Shown: positions 1 through 12,211 of the stretch, one piece after another
Numbering within the stretch: position 1 is the stretch's first letter
Layout of the letters: every line of letters starts with the position of its first letter
Assembly (NCBI GenBank): GCA_002633025.1
Contig: NMRB01000232.1
Span: 378,404-442,403, forward strand
DNA length: 64,000 nucleotides
Origin: Notospermus geniculatus
Taxonomy: Eukaryota; Nemertea; Pilidiophora; Heteronemertea; Lineidae
Direction of reading: 5' to 3'
Translations under genes and position numbers: made by a program
The notes under the pieces: generated by a model
What the model saw: only the letters and a program-made list of their open reading frames with translations
Databases searched by the model: none
What the model was told of the DNA's origin: nothing

Positions 1-1892
1 TTGAATTGAGAACGTGGAATCAGCTATCAGAAGTAGATAAAAGACCTCAATGGTGGAAGAAACTAGAGGAGCCGGATGTATGTGGCTCAGCCAATCATAT
101 TTTTAAAAAAACACTTTGTTGTGTTCTATGATCATAAAGGAATCAACCATAAAGATGTAACTGCGAACGATGAACTTACTGAGGGATACACTTCATGTGT
201 TGCCACCAGATGTCTCTCACTACCTGAATTTTGGCTTTACGTAATAGGTAGGAGCTTCAACTTTTTTTGTGGTGAAGGGGTACATGAACCCTGTCAACTT
301 GAGGCGTTGAATTCCATTTCTGAGGATAACACAGCTATTTTCAACACAATTAGTGTTCCACGTGCAAATGTACGTTAGCCTATTCAAATCTACATAGATG
401 ACCCTGCGCTCACATCGTTCGTGGGGTCATCATTAATTCAGTCCTTTTGTATCATAAGGTCAACTAGTCGGAATTCAACAAAATTTGCAGTAAACGTGCA
501 GAAGGGTCTCTCCTATCATATGGAAGAGTCAGAATGCAAATCTGTTGAGGTTTAAAGGAATACTGTCCACATTCATAAAATGCTAAATTTGTAAGTTGAA
601 CCTTTATGGTTGATTCATGCTATAATTTGATCCTCTCTTCGTACAAAGTAAAAGAAGGACAGGGCGTACATGTATGTGTAATTAGTGCAAGGTCTCCTCA
701 AAGATAGTTGGTCAAAGCACCTTACATCAGCCGCAGTTGAAATTGAGTTTATTTCTGGTAGTGTCTTTGAGAAGGGCATTGCTTCATCCCTCATCTCATC
801 CTGACCCTCAGTTCCTCGTACACTGAGAAGGAATTCAATAATCCAACCAGAGTTCATCCGTTTATAAATTACATGTACTTCAGTTCCTTGATGGTTAATT
901 AAATTAGGTACAAAGGATCATCAATTATAGATACTTTCCCAGACAAAGCCGCCGGTGGACCAATCTTGTTTGTTGATTGAGTTAACAACAAAACAATGTT
1001 AATTTCAATCTTAGATGGAAGTTTCCCTTTTTGGAACTCGAGTTTCAGAGTTCTTTGATTTGGCGATTGAAATAAGCTACGATAGAAAGAATTCTTTCAG
1101 TTCCTTGAATGCTTTTGTGTAGTGAAACCTTTGTTTACTTGACATCTCTCATATAACAGGATGCCTTTCTTTAATACAGAGTACAAACTTCCAAAAGCAC
1201 GGAAGCTTTTTTCCTTCTCTCCACTTGGATATTCAACGGGTCTCTTTGAGAGAACAGCACGCGGTACAAGTTGATTGCAAAGTTCAACGAATTAAGTTTA
1301 ATTTTTAATGACTAATGAATTAGAAGTTTCCCCAATTGCTCCAGCAAGACGGAGTCATGTAAGCATTTGATTAATACTACTGGGACCTGCTGATCCCATC
1401 AAATATTTGTCAGTTTCCTCATCAACGGCCGTGCCATGGCGTTGAAGTCTGATTGATATTGACAAAATGAAGGCCTTCGTTGACATTGAACGGAAATGAA
1501 CATTTTTACAAGGAGCGAACAAGCCCGTCGTGTGAACGCAATGATTAGTTTTTGAGATGGTGCCAATGTCTAGTATTTGATATCTTTAATTTTGAGATGT
1601 TGGTAAATTTGCATAGGGAATGATCGCGGAGATGTCAATTAATTCTAGACTTGAAGTGATGGCTGTGGAAATGTGCTGGGCCGATTTCATTCTGGTATGA
1701 AAGCAATATGCGCACAGTGTTGATTCAAAGGCAGACAGTTTTTGCAGTGCCTTACCATGCGGATAACATAAGGCTTGAAGTTGAACTCGTGCGAGAAAAA
1801 TTCCTGACGAAACTAAACCCGACGTGAACGTTGATGTCTCTCAATCGTAAGGAACGTTGAGTTGAAACGACCATGACCATTGTGGAAACATT
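1..1892. other. Intergenic stretch, nothing recognised
   Basis: AT-rich sequence with only short open frames that show no domain, codon bias or splice context. I see no RNA gene or clear repeat. Confidence 0.5.
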
Positions 1893-2066
1893 TGTGATCC
1901 GCTCTTACCAAAAGTAGGCGCTTGTCTGATCATCATTGGTCATCAGTTTTCTCAACAAAAATTAACACTGCTGTCCACTACTATTGAAAACCTGCAGAGA
2001 CGTACATTTCAGTTTTTGTGTTGCAAGACCATTAACCCTTTCCTACTTTTGGTAGAGCGGCTCACA
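1893..2066. repeat. Foldback element, family F1 copy 1
   Basis: Imperfect inverted repeats close the element: the left end reads TGTGATCCGCTCTTACC and the right end is close to its reverse complement (GGTAGAGCGGCTCACA). The interior (around AACACTGCTGTCCACTA and CCTGCAGAG) recurs in the element at 28911-29094, so this is a dispersed family. No transposase ORF is present; it is non-autonomous. Confidence 0.65.
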
Positions 2067-2640
2067 TTTGTCATGTAAAATTTCTTAATTTGTAGAAACA
2101 ATGACAAGTTTATTCTATATCATATCTGTTTGAATTACAGATAACGTTGTGACTTTCCGAAGTCGACAATAAGCCAAATTTTGTCCAAGATTTGCTGTTA
2201 TGGCATTCCTTGTCTTTGCTTCAGGAAATGGCCAGATGTTTGTGAATATCTGATGCAATCATGTGTGGTCAGAATATGATTTGGTAAACAAATTTTGTCT
2301 GAGGTGTGAGTAAACTGGATTATCAATTAAATTCGTCACTGTGATAAGGTCACTAAATAAGGTTGAGTCAATCTTGGAGGAATCCTGCAAGAGTCAATAT
2401 AGCTACTGAGGACTAGTTAAATGAGTCCGAGAGGGTCAGGAGGGCTGGACAGGTGGTGTTTTTCACAAATGGCTTGAGTGACAACGTCACTAAAGTTTAT
2501 TTTGGCTCGGATAGCACCTGTCAGTCTCTCATTCCGAGACTCAGGTCATTTCACTCGGCTATTGCCTCCCCTTGGGACGACGTAAGGAGACACTTCTGAA
2601 TGACCCTGCTTTGAGAGGATGCATCAGTCTCACAATAGGG
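2067..2640. other. Probable 5' intron/UTR of the chondroitin GalNAc-transferase gene
   Basis: No ORF or repeat is recognisable. A splice acceptor just before the downstream CDS implies that the 5' non-coding exon lies in or before this stretch, but I could not place it. Confidence 0.3.
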
Positions 2641-2762
2641 AGTTTTCGCAAAGCCCCCGAACCGCCAACGCGAACGCCAAACCCATTGTTCGGTGCCAAG
2701 AAGAGAGCAGCGAACAAAAGGATAGACGTTCGCGTTGGTGTTTCGGGGGCTTTGCGAAAACT
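2641..2762. repeat. Foldback MITE, family F2 copy 1
   Basis: The element starts AGTTTTCGCAAAGCCCCCGA and ends with the near-perfect reverse complement (TCGGGGGCTTTGCGAAAACT). Its length is 122 bp. A second copy in opposite orientation lies at 5887-6021 and keeps longer ends (CAATAG...CTATTG). It ends about 50 bp before the splice acceptor of the CSGALNACT coding exon. Confidence 0.85.
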
Positions 2763-2825
2763 GTAATGTCGAGGTCAACGCCCCGTTCAACTTTTTTCCT
2801 TCTCTCTTTGCAGGCTGACTAAACA

Positions 2826-4511
2826 ATGAACTGCGAGGTCCTCTACTATTCCATGATGCGAACCATTCCACGTGTTGTCGTCCTGCTGTTGGTCCTTTCC
2901 TTCGCAATGCTTCTCCTCATCTCACGCTGTGGTGTCGACATGGACTATACGCTCCAAGGCCATCCTCCGGGGACCCCGCGAAGGGAGTACTACCTCCACA
3001 TGCTGGAGGAACAGAATCTAGTCCACGGGAAGGAGATACAAAAACTGAAAGAACAGATCACCGCGCTGCAGGATGAGGTGCGGAAACGATCGGGGAAGAT
3101 GTCGCGTGTTGTGAAAAATGCGTCGGGACCAAATTCTGATGACGACGATGGGGAGGAGACTGAGACGTTTCAAAATCATAATCTTGAGAGACGATCTGAG
3201 ACGAGTGTCAAAAAGATGTCCATGCCTGATCTCAAACAAGATAATGTGGATCTGAGAAAACATATCGAGCAGAAGATGAAGGATTCTGAAATCGTCTCTG
3301 GTATTAGCTTGAACACGGAATACGATGTGGCTTCATTTGATCGCTTTACAGTCAATCGCGTTTACCTTTCTCATTTGGGATTAGGAAAGCGTGTCGTTGA
3401 GCGACCCATCGGATTTCGTAAGAAAGACCTCCACGAGGTCTTGATGCAGGCTCTGGAGACATTGAATAAAAACCGGGGTTCAAAACCGCTCTTCACTGGC
3501 GACCATTTTGTTGAAGGTTTATACAGGACGGAACCATCAATGGGAACACACTATGAATTGTACTTCCGGAATATTGATACCACAGCCGAGCATGGCTATC
3601 GCAAATTAATCCTAACACGTCCATTTGCGCCTATACATTTAGTTGTTGACAATACCACTGAAACTGACAGTGAAGTAATTAATCTGATTCTACCATTGTC
3701 AGGCTCACGTATTGATACGTTTCATACATTCATGGACTACTTCAAACGTGTTTGCATCAAAGTTGACCGACGAATCTTCCTCACGATAGTCTATTTTGGA
3801 TCTTATCATCTGGACACGATAAAATCAGTCATATCATCTGTCGAAAGAATATTGAAATTTCGACTCATAAAATTAGTGACATTGAATGAAACATTTAGTA
3901 GAGGGCGTGGACTTCAAGTTGGTGTGCAGAGTTGGACTAAAGGTGACGTCTTAATGTTTTTATGTGACGTAGATATCATATTCACGACAGATTTTCTAGA
4001 AAGGTGTCGACTCAATGCGGTTAAAGGTACCAAAGTTTATTACCCAATGGTATTTAGCCTTTATAACCCCAGCGTTGTCTACACGCTGCAAGACAATGAA
4101 ATACCCCCAAGAGACAAACAACTAGTGATATCAAAAGCCACAGGATTTTGGCGGGACTTTGGCTATGGTATGACCTGTCAGTACCGCTCAGACTTTCTAG
4201 CCGTTGGTGGATTTGAGGAGAAGATCACTGGATGGGGCATGGAGGATGTGTTATTATATCGAAAATATGTCAAAAGTCGTTATTTAGTGGTACGTTCACC
4301 CGACCCGGGGATTTTCCACATGTGGCATGAGAAACACTGCGATCCTGAACTTCCTGTTGACCAGTATCGTGGGTGTATTCAATCTCGTGCGCTAAACGAG
4401 GCATCACATGAACAGCTCGGAATGCTAGCTTTTAAAAATGAAATAGAAAAGTATAAACATGATAAAGAAAACCGAGAGAAGCAACAGATTCATATACCGG
4501 TCCGTACGTAG
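2826..4511 (+). CDS. CSGALNACT: Chondroitin sulfate N-acetylgalactosaminyltransferase (CSGALNACT1/2-like)
   Basis: Encodes 561 aa in one coding exon; human CSGALNACT1 and 2 are about 530-540 aa. The family are Golgi type II enzymes that transfer GalNAc from UDP-GalNAc to the linkage tetrasaccharide and growing chondroitin chain. The N-terminus is a short cytosolic tail, then a membrane anchor at about residues 15-33, then a coiled-coil-like charged stem (about 55-120). The catalytic domain carries a DVD metal-binding motif at about 381-383, GWGMED at about 469-474, and HMWHEKHCD near 498, all typical of the family. A polypyrimidine tract and TTTGCAG acceptor put the exon start at 2814, so this ATG is the first in the exon, 12 nt in, with a non-coding exon upstream. 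The single enzyme cannot be assigned to the 1 or 2 paralogue; it may predate their split. Intact, no frameshift. Confidence 0.95.
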   Translation: MNCEVLYYSMMRTIPRVVVLLLVLSFAMLLLISRCGVDMDYTLQGHPPGTPRREYYLHMLEEQNLVHGKEIQKLKEQITALQDEVRKRSGKMSRVVKNASGPNSDDDDGEETETFQNHNLERRSETSVKKMSMPDLKQDNVDLRKHIEQKMKDSEIVSGISLNTEYDVASFDRFTVNRVYLSHLGLGKRVVERPIGFRKKDLHEVLMQALETLNKNRGSKPLFTGDHFVEGLYRTEPSMGTHYELYFRNIDTTAEHGYRKLILTRPFAPIHLVVDNTTETDSEVINLILPLSGSRIDTFHTFMDYFKRVCIKVDRRIFLTIVYFGSYHLDTIKSVISSVERILKFRLIKLVTLNETFSRGRGLQVGVQSWTKGDVLMFLCDVDIIFTTDFLERCRLNAVKGTKVYYPMVFSLYNPSVVYTLQDNEIPPRDKQLVISKATGFWRDFGYGMTCQYRSDFLAVGGFEEKITGWGMEDVLLYRKYVKSRYLVVRSPDPGIFHMWHEKHCDPELPVDQYRGCIQSRALNEASHEQLGMLAFKNEIEKYKHDKENREKQQIHIPVRT

Positions 4512-4638
4512 GTGATGAGCAGACGGTAAAAATAGGATGTCTTCACGCCTTTTTATTTGTATTGGTGAAGATGAAAGCTGGAGCAATCCATCTCCATCTT
4601 GCGGGCAAGACTTTCCCTGAGCCCACTTTGGTGTTCTC

Positions 4639-4848
4639 ATGGCTGTCGTCTGCATATCACACATAATGATTTTCACAATGGTGGCAATGGCGGTTCTCGT
4701 CCGTGTCTTCAGAGAACGAATCCAACAAGATAATGCAATCCGTAATTTGTTGATGGGAGCCTTCGCAGCTTGGGTGCTTCTTTCGTTGTTCCAGCTTTTA
4801 TTTCTTACCCTGCCATACATTGATTTCAACACTGCCAATTCATGTTAA
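4639..4848 (+). CDS. Small hydrophobic ORF in the 3' region of CSGALNACT
   Basis: A 69-codon frame with two hydrophobic stretches (residues about 5-24 and 42-60) separated by a charged RVFRERIQQDN segment. It lies 128 bp after the CSGALNACT stop, so it is probably in that 3' UTR. I do not recognise a family. It could be a small membrane protein, the remnant of one, or chance. Confidence 0.2.
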   Translation: MAVVCISHIMIFTMVAMAVLVRVFRERIQQDNAIRNLLMGAFAAWVLLSLFQLLFLTLPYIDFNTANSC

Positions 4849-5462
4849 ACATGATGGGACTCTAGCATCTATGTACTCTGTCGTTTGTCGACAACACCCT
4901 ACTCACATCGGATGTGCCATCATTCCGTGATGGATATCGAGGACCAATTTCACTTGCAGTAGGTTACTTTGAGGTAACAGCGAAGAAAGACGAACGTCAT
5001 AAGTATCAAACCCTGAAACAGTGGCACTCATCGTGCTGGATGCTTCCAGAATCATCCCTGTCAGTACCATTCCAATTACAGTATTCAGAATGCATTTAAT
5101 ACTAGTCAGTGGAATTCATTTGGAATAGCGTGATTTCATTTTGGAACGAACCAACATTTTGAGTTCGAAGGCCCAAATCCTCTCGTCCAATGTCATCAGC
5201 TATCACTTCATAGTTTGAATTTGACACAAATAGCAAAGCTAAAAACGATTTCTTAACTTTATCAGGCAATACAGCGGGACGTTCTAGAGTCTGCAACAGT
5301 CAAATTCCTGAATATTATCAGATAATATTCTTTAAGCCAGTTTGGGATGTAGGTCAATGTTACGTTTTTATGCCCTGTGGCTGAGTCTTTCCGTAGTTGG
5401 TGTCCCATTCTCTAGATCATCTCTTAGGTTGCCCCATAGGAAACCTTTAGTTTATTTACTGT

Positions 5463-5468
5463 AATAAA
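5463..5468 (+). terminator. Possible polyadenylation signal for CSGALNACT
   Basis: AATAAA about 950 bp after the stop codon, in AT-rich sequence with T-rich stretches downstream. No transcript evidence is available. Confidence 0.35.
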
Positions 5469-5821
5469 ATGTGAAATATTGTTATTTATACTATGTAAAG
5501 CATATTTTATGTAAAGCTTTATTCGTCCTCAGAATGTTGATGTTACTTCTCAACTCTGACTTTCAGATTCAGACACTATGAACACGTTGGTATTTTGCCA
5601 TCAACTGCTAAAAGCAGTTACCAGAAATTGACACCAAGATGGCACACCATCTGTCAATCATTTTAATTAACCGTTTAGGATCTAGTTCCTCTTGAATGGG
5701 GTATTTCCTCGTCCTCTCATTAACAAGTGGAATATACCTCAACAACAAGGTGTGTTTTCCTGTTTGGACGTAAGTGATGGGATCCACTGTCATGTGCGGT
5801 TGATTTCCGGTTATGTCCAAG

Positions 5822-6095
5822 CATCTAGGATGCGTTAGGTTGTGATTACAGAGAGCTTCACGGTATACGGACACACCGGTTATAAACAATAGAGAGTTTT
5901 CGCAAAGCCCCCGAAACGCCGACGCGAACGTCTATCCTACTGTTCGCTGCTCCCTTCGTGCATCGAACAATGGGATTGGCGTTCGCGATGGCGTTTCGGG
6001 CGCTTTGCGAAAACTCTATTGGTTTCACGGTTCGCGAATCCATTAACCGGCGTTTCCGTGTACCGTGCAGCTCTATGTAATTGCAGCTTTGGAGA
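5822..6095. repeat. Outer inverted repeat enclosing F2 copy 2
   Basis: About 45 bp of diverged inverted repeat (core TAACCGGYGTKTCCGT with AGCTCTMTGTAAT) lies on both sides of the F2 element. Either an older foldback was entered at its loop by F2, or the two together are one longer palindromic transposon. It explains the mirror-image short ORFs found here on both strands. Confidence 0.55.
5887..6021. repeat. Foldback MITE, family F2 copy 2
   Basis: Ends CAATAGAGAGTTTTCGC and its reverse complement. The interior is the reverse complement of the copy at 2641-2762 with scattered substitutions. No coding capacity. Confidence 0.85.
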
Positions 6096-6684
6096 ATACA
6101 TTTCACCAGGATTTCTCCAAGGGGTCGGGTTTCCTCCTGCACAAAGGACTATAATTGCCCATCATCGCTTGCTGTATGTAATTTCAGTCCTCATTCAGAT
6201 CTCGGGTCAATATGTTTTATAGAACTTGACTGAATCTAATGTTCCTGGCTCTTCCCTTCGCGTGTATCAGAGACGGATCATGTCATACTCACATCGAACA
6301 TGATCTGACTTGGGTTATTTTCGCTCATCAGAAAATTCATCTACCCTGAAGTAGATTTTAAGAGGACACTGAAGTTCTTGATTAAAGAACATTTCTCACG
6401 TTCACACTTTTCAGCATGTCAAGTGAGTGACATCCTCGATTTCTGAAAGGTCAAGAAGATGTATCCAAGTGTACTCGAACATCATTCGATACATCCTATA
6501 GGTTTAACGAGCAGTAGGGCGCAGGCCTACATGGGATTTTGAGAGTTCATTTTTCTGTCGGTATTTAAAAATCCGAGATATAGTGAGATATGTTATTAAG
6601 TTTAGCGTAAACCAAAAATTCATAAGCGAGGGACCATCAGTTCGTTAAAATATGTAGACTGGTCCCCTGTCGTAGTTCGCTCCG

Positions 6685-7035
6685 GTGTTACATCTGCCAG
6701 TGTTTCTGTGTGTCAGTGTGCCCCCCCCCCCCTATTGTTTTGGACACACAGGCTAGATCGACACGTTCCTCTGTGTGTCCCCTGTTGTCAAGTCGCAGCT
6801 TATTCCGTCAGACAGTAGGAAGGGAACACTTACAGACGGAGAACACTGAAAAACCTTACACAGGTGTAACGTTTTTCAGTGTGGCCATTTTTCTGTGTGA
6901 TTCCCATTGTTCGGAACACACTGGGAAACAGACTCGCTGTTTCTCTGAGTGTCGCCCATTGTCAAGCCGCCGCTTATTCCGTCAATCTATTGTAATGTCA
7001 CACTGGCACACGGGCCACACTGAAAAACGTTACAC
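6685..7035. repeat. Two tandem copies of MITE family F3
   Basis: Two adjacent units (6685-6861 and 6864-7035) both start GTGTWAC and end GTTACAC or CTTACAC, and share interior words such as GCTTATTCCGTCA and TTTTTCAGTGT. A third full copy lies at 52997-53175 and a fragment at 36805-36852. A poly-C run sits in the first unit. Confidence 0.7.
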
Positions 7036-9553
7036 TTGTCCTCTGGTGCCTCCACTTCTACGACAGGGTACCGTCTCGTTGAAATGTACAGTGTTCTTAC
7101 ATGGAAGCAGAGTGAAATCATTCATCCTGTTGTGGCATCAACAAGAAGTTTCTGGTTTCTGGTTCTGTACCTGAGACTGGGCTTTGCGATTTCGAACTAT
7201 TCCTTCAAAGCGAAATGAAAATTTGGGTCGTTTTATGACGTCTTTACCAACTTTCATTGTGCGCCGAAACCACAAAGTACTACAGCAAAATTTATTCCCA
7301 GCAAGTCTAAAGAATCATCGTGATTATGATATTATTTCAAAGAAAGATAGAAAGCGAATGATGGATGGTTTGATGTCTTAAGATATGAATACAAAGCACC
7401 CCGTGAAATATTCATCAATCGCTCTACATGCAACTTGTCAGATTCGAAGAAAATTAGAGATGTGAAGCTGGATAGAGATGGATGGGAGAATTACATGGTG
7501 GATCAGGGGAGTGGGAAGCCAATGAAGCGAGTGATCTCCTCTTTGGGATGGTTTTACTCATGCAGCATTAGTGCATGGCATCTAAACTGAAGTGTTGATC
7601 TGAAAAAATGTACTTAATGTATTCTTTTTGTGGTGTTATTTTCAGTGTGACTTCTGCACCTTTCCCTCATATCTGTATAAGCGTCTTGAGGTAATCGGCG
7701 GTTCTTTGCCCCCTTCGTCAACGCGCACAAACGTTTTTGGATGATGACGAAAAGGAGCGATGATTATTTATTGCTAATCTCCGACGACGACAAATAATTT
7801 TGAATCAACTGCCGAAAGAGCTTTCCCTATGCCTTACTACTGCATGTTCTCACCTATAAGATCCTGGGCCGGACAACAGCAATTCTAAACTCAGGCCAGG
7901 TGTAATAGAATAATGTCCCCCCGATCTGGGACGTCCCCAACAATACATTTCGGATTAAGCGGCACCATTGAATATAGGACTCGAGGCATCACGACCCGTA
8001 ATCCTGTGACAAACAATGCAGGGGGACATCAGGAAGACGGGGGCATTGGATTCTATCACACCGCTTTTAGAGACAAGGGTATTCATGATTGTGTGAAACG
8101 GTTGGCAATTTCTTGCGCAATACCAATGCGAGTCGGTCCCAAGAAATGCCCCCGTAACGTGACGAAATGTTCCGACAACCAAAACATTTCCTACACCTTT
8201 TATCACTGCGAAAGGCCTACCATGTCTACGGCTGTTTTAGGTCTGGCCGTGGAGGCGGTATCAGAATTGCGGTATTTTCCGGCTTTGGATCTTATAGGTG
8301 AGTAGATACAGTATACTATTTGGTATGGAAAACCTGCCAGTGTGCTTCCCTCTTCAAGCAAACTGCAACTCATCAACAGCTTTCCTGTTTCCCACCTGTT
8401 GCATCCGCATCATCATGATGAAATACAGGTACCTGTGTCCAAATGAAAGAAATGAGTTGTTGTGGTTAGCCTACAAATTCTGCGGTCTGCACCAATTTAG
8501 CTCCAGACGTGACATACGTCAGCTCCAACAAAAACAGACAACCGCGGGGACGGGGACAGATGTCGCGCGCTGCTTTCCATTACTTGCTGTAGATAAGTGT
8601 TGCCAGTTGCATCCAAGTTACTCATAATTTTATGATTGACCGTGCACGCTTCTTTGGTCTCTTTTCCATTGGATTCAGTCCGTCGGCTAGGTGGGCACAG
8701 TCATCCACAATTTCATAGACAGAACAGTTCCGAATGGTTCACCTCAATGTCGGAAAGCTGGTTTGCGCTTCCTTCTTTTCTGTTCAGGTGCTTTTCATCG
8801 AGTAGTGGTGTTTCACACTGGAGCTATCTGCTGAGCAAAAAGTCATTCGAGACCGTTTGCTCAGCAGAAGCTCGCGTGTGCGCGTATTTTGCGGTGAGTT
8901 TTCTGCCTCGCGAGGCAGTTTCATAACGTCCTGTAGATGGCAGCATCTTACAGTAGGCCTACTTTGCCAATTTCTCTTCAAAGCAACCACCTGTTTTCTC
9001 TGTCTTCCTGAAATGAGCTACTAGTATTCCAAACTGATATTTCATCAGTATCCCCCATTCGTTTAAATAAGTAATGTACTGACATTTTGTTGGCAATTTC
9101 CTGGGTAAATATTGACACTTATCAACTGGGTGCATAGAATCAGCTATTGACATGTGGCGGTTTCCCAAGCATGTTGACGTGTCCCTTGCCTTTTATTCCG
9201 CCATCTCTTTTAATATGTGAAATCCGAAATCTCCTCACTGTAAAAGCCGATTTTAACTTTGCAGAAACAAGTCATTTTTGCTGCAAATACCTGTGTCAAT
9301 TTCAGCCAGTTTAGGCTGTCTGATCTGTAGCTAGTCTGCCACATTTGTCATGTTCATTTTGTTGCATTTTAGTAGGTGTGAGATCAGTGTACCGTTTATT
9401 GATCACAAAATAAAGGTCTATTTTATGATACATCAGTAGTCATGGTTTCGTTTTTAGAACATGATGGCGGGCAACCACTCAGCACTGGCGAGACTCAGCC
9501 CTGTTTGGAATAGGCCTAGGACTAAGACAACTCAGGACTATACTGATAAAATA
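7036..9553. other. Intergenic, no supported gene
   Basis: The longest open frame (7913-8305, +, 130 codons) overlaps a similar-length antisense frame and has no recognisable domain. I see no tRNA, no strong repeat, and no splice-flanked conserved segment. Confidence 0.4.
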
Positions 9554-9559
9554 TTTATT
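9554..9559 (-). terminator. Possible polyadenylation signal for the fucosyltransferase gene
   Basis: TTTATT on the + strand reads AATAAA on the minus strand, about 590 bp beyond the fucosyltransferase stop codon. The assignment rests on position only. Confidence 0.3.
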
Positions 9560-10149
9560 GCAAATATATAAGCAATATTGGTGGAGAGTTCATACTCCTT
9601 TAATACTAGTACCAGACAAACAAAATGAGTATGTAAATGGAACACATGATTGCAGCTGGAAGAGATCACATAAAAAGTATTGAAATACATGTTTTGTCAT
9701 CAGAGTAAAATGTCCGAGCACAACACTACATCTGTTTGATTATGATAATACTATACCTACATGTATACCCCACATGGACGGATAATTGTCAAATGGGGAG
9801 CTCATCTGGAAGAGTGAAAGATATTTTGGTACACACCAGATCAGAATACTCAGCTTAGAAGTGGAAAATAAACAAGTGCTGCCATCTAACATAAAACTGA
9901 CTAACCAAAGATACTGTGAAACCATTGCTCCCTTTCTTCAAAAGATAGCCAGGAAGAAACATGAATGTTTGCCAAAGCATGTATTTGAGGGATTGTCATT
10001 GTCAACAGTTAACATGAGGAGGATTATAATGGTTCATCCAGGGGAAGAGTAAGATTCAGACTGATGCAGTATTGTCCCATATTTCTTCAGTAAGTCTGAT
10101 AACAACTGGACCTGGACCATGAATTTTCTATAATTTCTTAGAATGTCTA

Positions 10150-11981
10150 TCAATGGCCAGGCCGCTCCTTGAATGCCTCTGTCCAGTACTTGTCAAATGT
10201 AGTGGGATTAGTCTCCCCCACCTGGAGCATCTTATTCATAGCTACGGCTTTAGTATAGGCTTGCCAATAGTCCTCAATCCAGTCAATGTGTCCAAGTTCC
10301 CCTGGTTTACTGGCTTTCCTGTAAATGAAGAAAATACCATGAGAAAAGTTTTCCCCAGAGTGAGGCAGTTCTGATGAAAATTACATGTATTTTTGCCATG
10401 ACATAAAATGATATTTCTTGACTTTAATTTGATCCTTTACTCTGGAGACAAGCACTTTGCACACTAAAGATGCGCAGTGTTCTCCGCAGGATTTCTTAAG
10501 GTGGGGTGTACAGTACCCTTGAAATTCCAGGTTTTCCCATTACTTTGCAAATTAAGATAGGTGGTCACCAATTTAAGGTGGGGGGGGGGGGGGCTTGCAT
10601 AAAGCTGGCCCACAATGAATGATGACTAGGACACTCACCTCTTCCTCTCTTTATCCTGCAAGACTTTTTCTTGATCTAGGGTAGGATGAGGGTGTGGCTG
10701 ATGGCAATAGAGATGACTAGGAGGAGCAATCTTCGGTGACAGTAGAGGTACACTCGCATCAGTTTCATGCTGCTTCTCAATTCTGTATCTCTCACTGACC
10801 TTTTCACAAACATGACACTCAAATCCCTGAAGAAAGTTGGGTTTATACGGATCACCCTCACCATAATGTCTATTTTCCATATGGTTTACAAGAAATGAGT
10901 TCGTTATTCCACCAGGTTTTCGATAAGCAAGATATTTTTCATATTCCTCATCATTGGAATCCAACTCAAGTAAATACTGTGCCAGGTCTTTTGGTGATTC
11001 AAAATCATCCACAGTAATTATAGAGTGATCATCAGGCACCCAATCTTTAACTTTGGAAGACCCCATGTAAACAGGAACACCACCAACACGGAAGACACGG
11101 AAAAGCTTCTCTGTCATGTAATCATCACAACGTGCATTTTCAAATGCCAAGTGAAACTTGTATTTAGAGATTAAAGCAAGGAATTGAGGACTTTGCATAT
11201 GTTCCACTGGATCTAGCAGTTCTTCTGGTAAATCCTTATTGTGAAGACAGGCACCATAGGAATCCACTGGAATATATTTCATAAGTTCCTCCACATATTC
11301 ATCACGGAATGAGGCGACACCTCTGTGAGACTGAATGTAAACAAGTGGAGCAAGGCCCTCCTTCCGAAACCTATTTTTCTCCTCAATGGATATTGGTTTC
11401 CTTTCTGTGAGATATTCTAATGAAGGTAAAGCAGAGGTAGTGAGGGGATAATCAGACTCCCTTTTGAAAGTGCTTGTATGATTGAAAAGACGAATTGCCA
11501 TAGGATGACACAGTACATGATTATTCAATGGTGACTCCTCATGCAGTATGGCCCATTCATGGTGTTTTCTGCGTGGAATCGGCAGTTCTTCTCCGGTGAA
11601 ATCAGACCCATAAAACATGACACCTCTGGTTGTTGGCTCCGACAAGCGATTGCGATTGGCTGTCATGCGACAAACAGCGTTTGGCATGTTTGGGCATTCC
11701 AGCACAGAATTTTCTTCGTGCACAAAAAGTCTATTGGTCCACCAGAGAATAGTTGGTATGTCATCAGTCACTTGATCCATAAGCTGAGGCACATCATCCA
11801 TCCCATTATTTGTTATTGATGTAGACGACACATTCGCAGGAGCCACACTCAACCTATGTTTTGATGACGTGTGCGGCTGAAAAACCTCTTGGTCGTTGAT
11901 GACCTGGTCAGCAAACACCGCACCAAAGATGTAAATGATTCCACATAGCACCATTAACAGTTTAGCACCATTCATGTTCAT
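10150..11981 (-). CDS. FUT11: GT10 fucosyltransferase, FUT10/FUT11 type (two exons)
   Basis: Exons are complement(10639-11981) and complement(10150-10318), about 503 aa; human FUT10/11 are about 480-490 aa. The exon 1 donor reads AG|GTGAGTG, the exon 2 acceptor TTACAG|G, and the join is in frame. The protein has an N-terminal signal anchor (about residues 8-24), a lumenal stem, an HHEWAILHEESP block, and the GT10 signature with ENARCDDYMTEKLFRVF and GGVPVYMGSS, which binds GDP-fucose. The Cys-containing GFECHVCEKVSERYR and the C-terminal GHIDWIEDYWQAY block are specific to the FUT10/11 subgroup rather than Lewis-type enzymes. Family members act in the ER/Golgi; FUT10/11 have recently been reported as protein O-fucosyltransferases of EMI domains (known, not visible here). 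The gene faces SEC24 head to head. The symbol FUT11 is chosen from synteny; FUT10 is equally possible by sequence. Confidence 0.92.
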
Positions 11982-12211
11982 GTTGCTGGCTTGAACGCCG
12001 AGTAAATTGTGATCTCATAATCGCCACGTACCGGCCGTTTGACATTTTATGGGCGCAGACATCTTGAATCTAGACCACAATGCAACGCGCAATGTTGACG
12101 TGGCACGGAGTGCGCATGCGTTCATACGGGCTTCAAGGTTCCTGTACGTGGCGAAGTTGACAAAATCACAACAGGAATTTGTGAAAAGACGTGAGAATTT
12201 ACTTTAAATCG
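11982..12211. promoter_or_regulatory. Shared bidirectional promoter of FUT and SEC24
   Basis: Only 230 bp separate the fucosyltransferase ATG (minus) from the probable end of the non-coding first exon of SEC24 (donor G|GTAAGATATT at 12211/12212). The spacer is rich in CG and holds TGCGCATGCG at 12111-12120, which matches the NRF1 palindromic site often found in bidirectional housekeeping promoters. No TATA box is seen. Transcription starts are inferred. Confidence 0.55.

Noticed and set aside
7913-8305. 130-codon + ORF
   Set aside because: No domain, no splice context, and a competing antisense ORF of similar length; not enough to call a gene.
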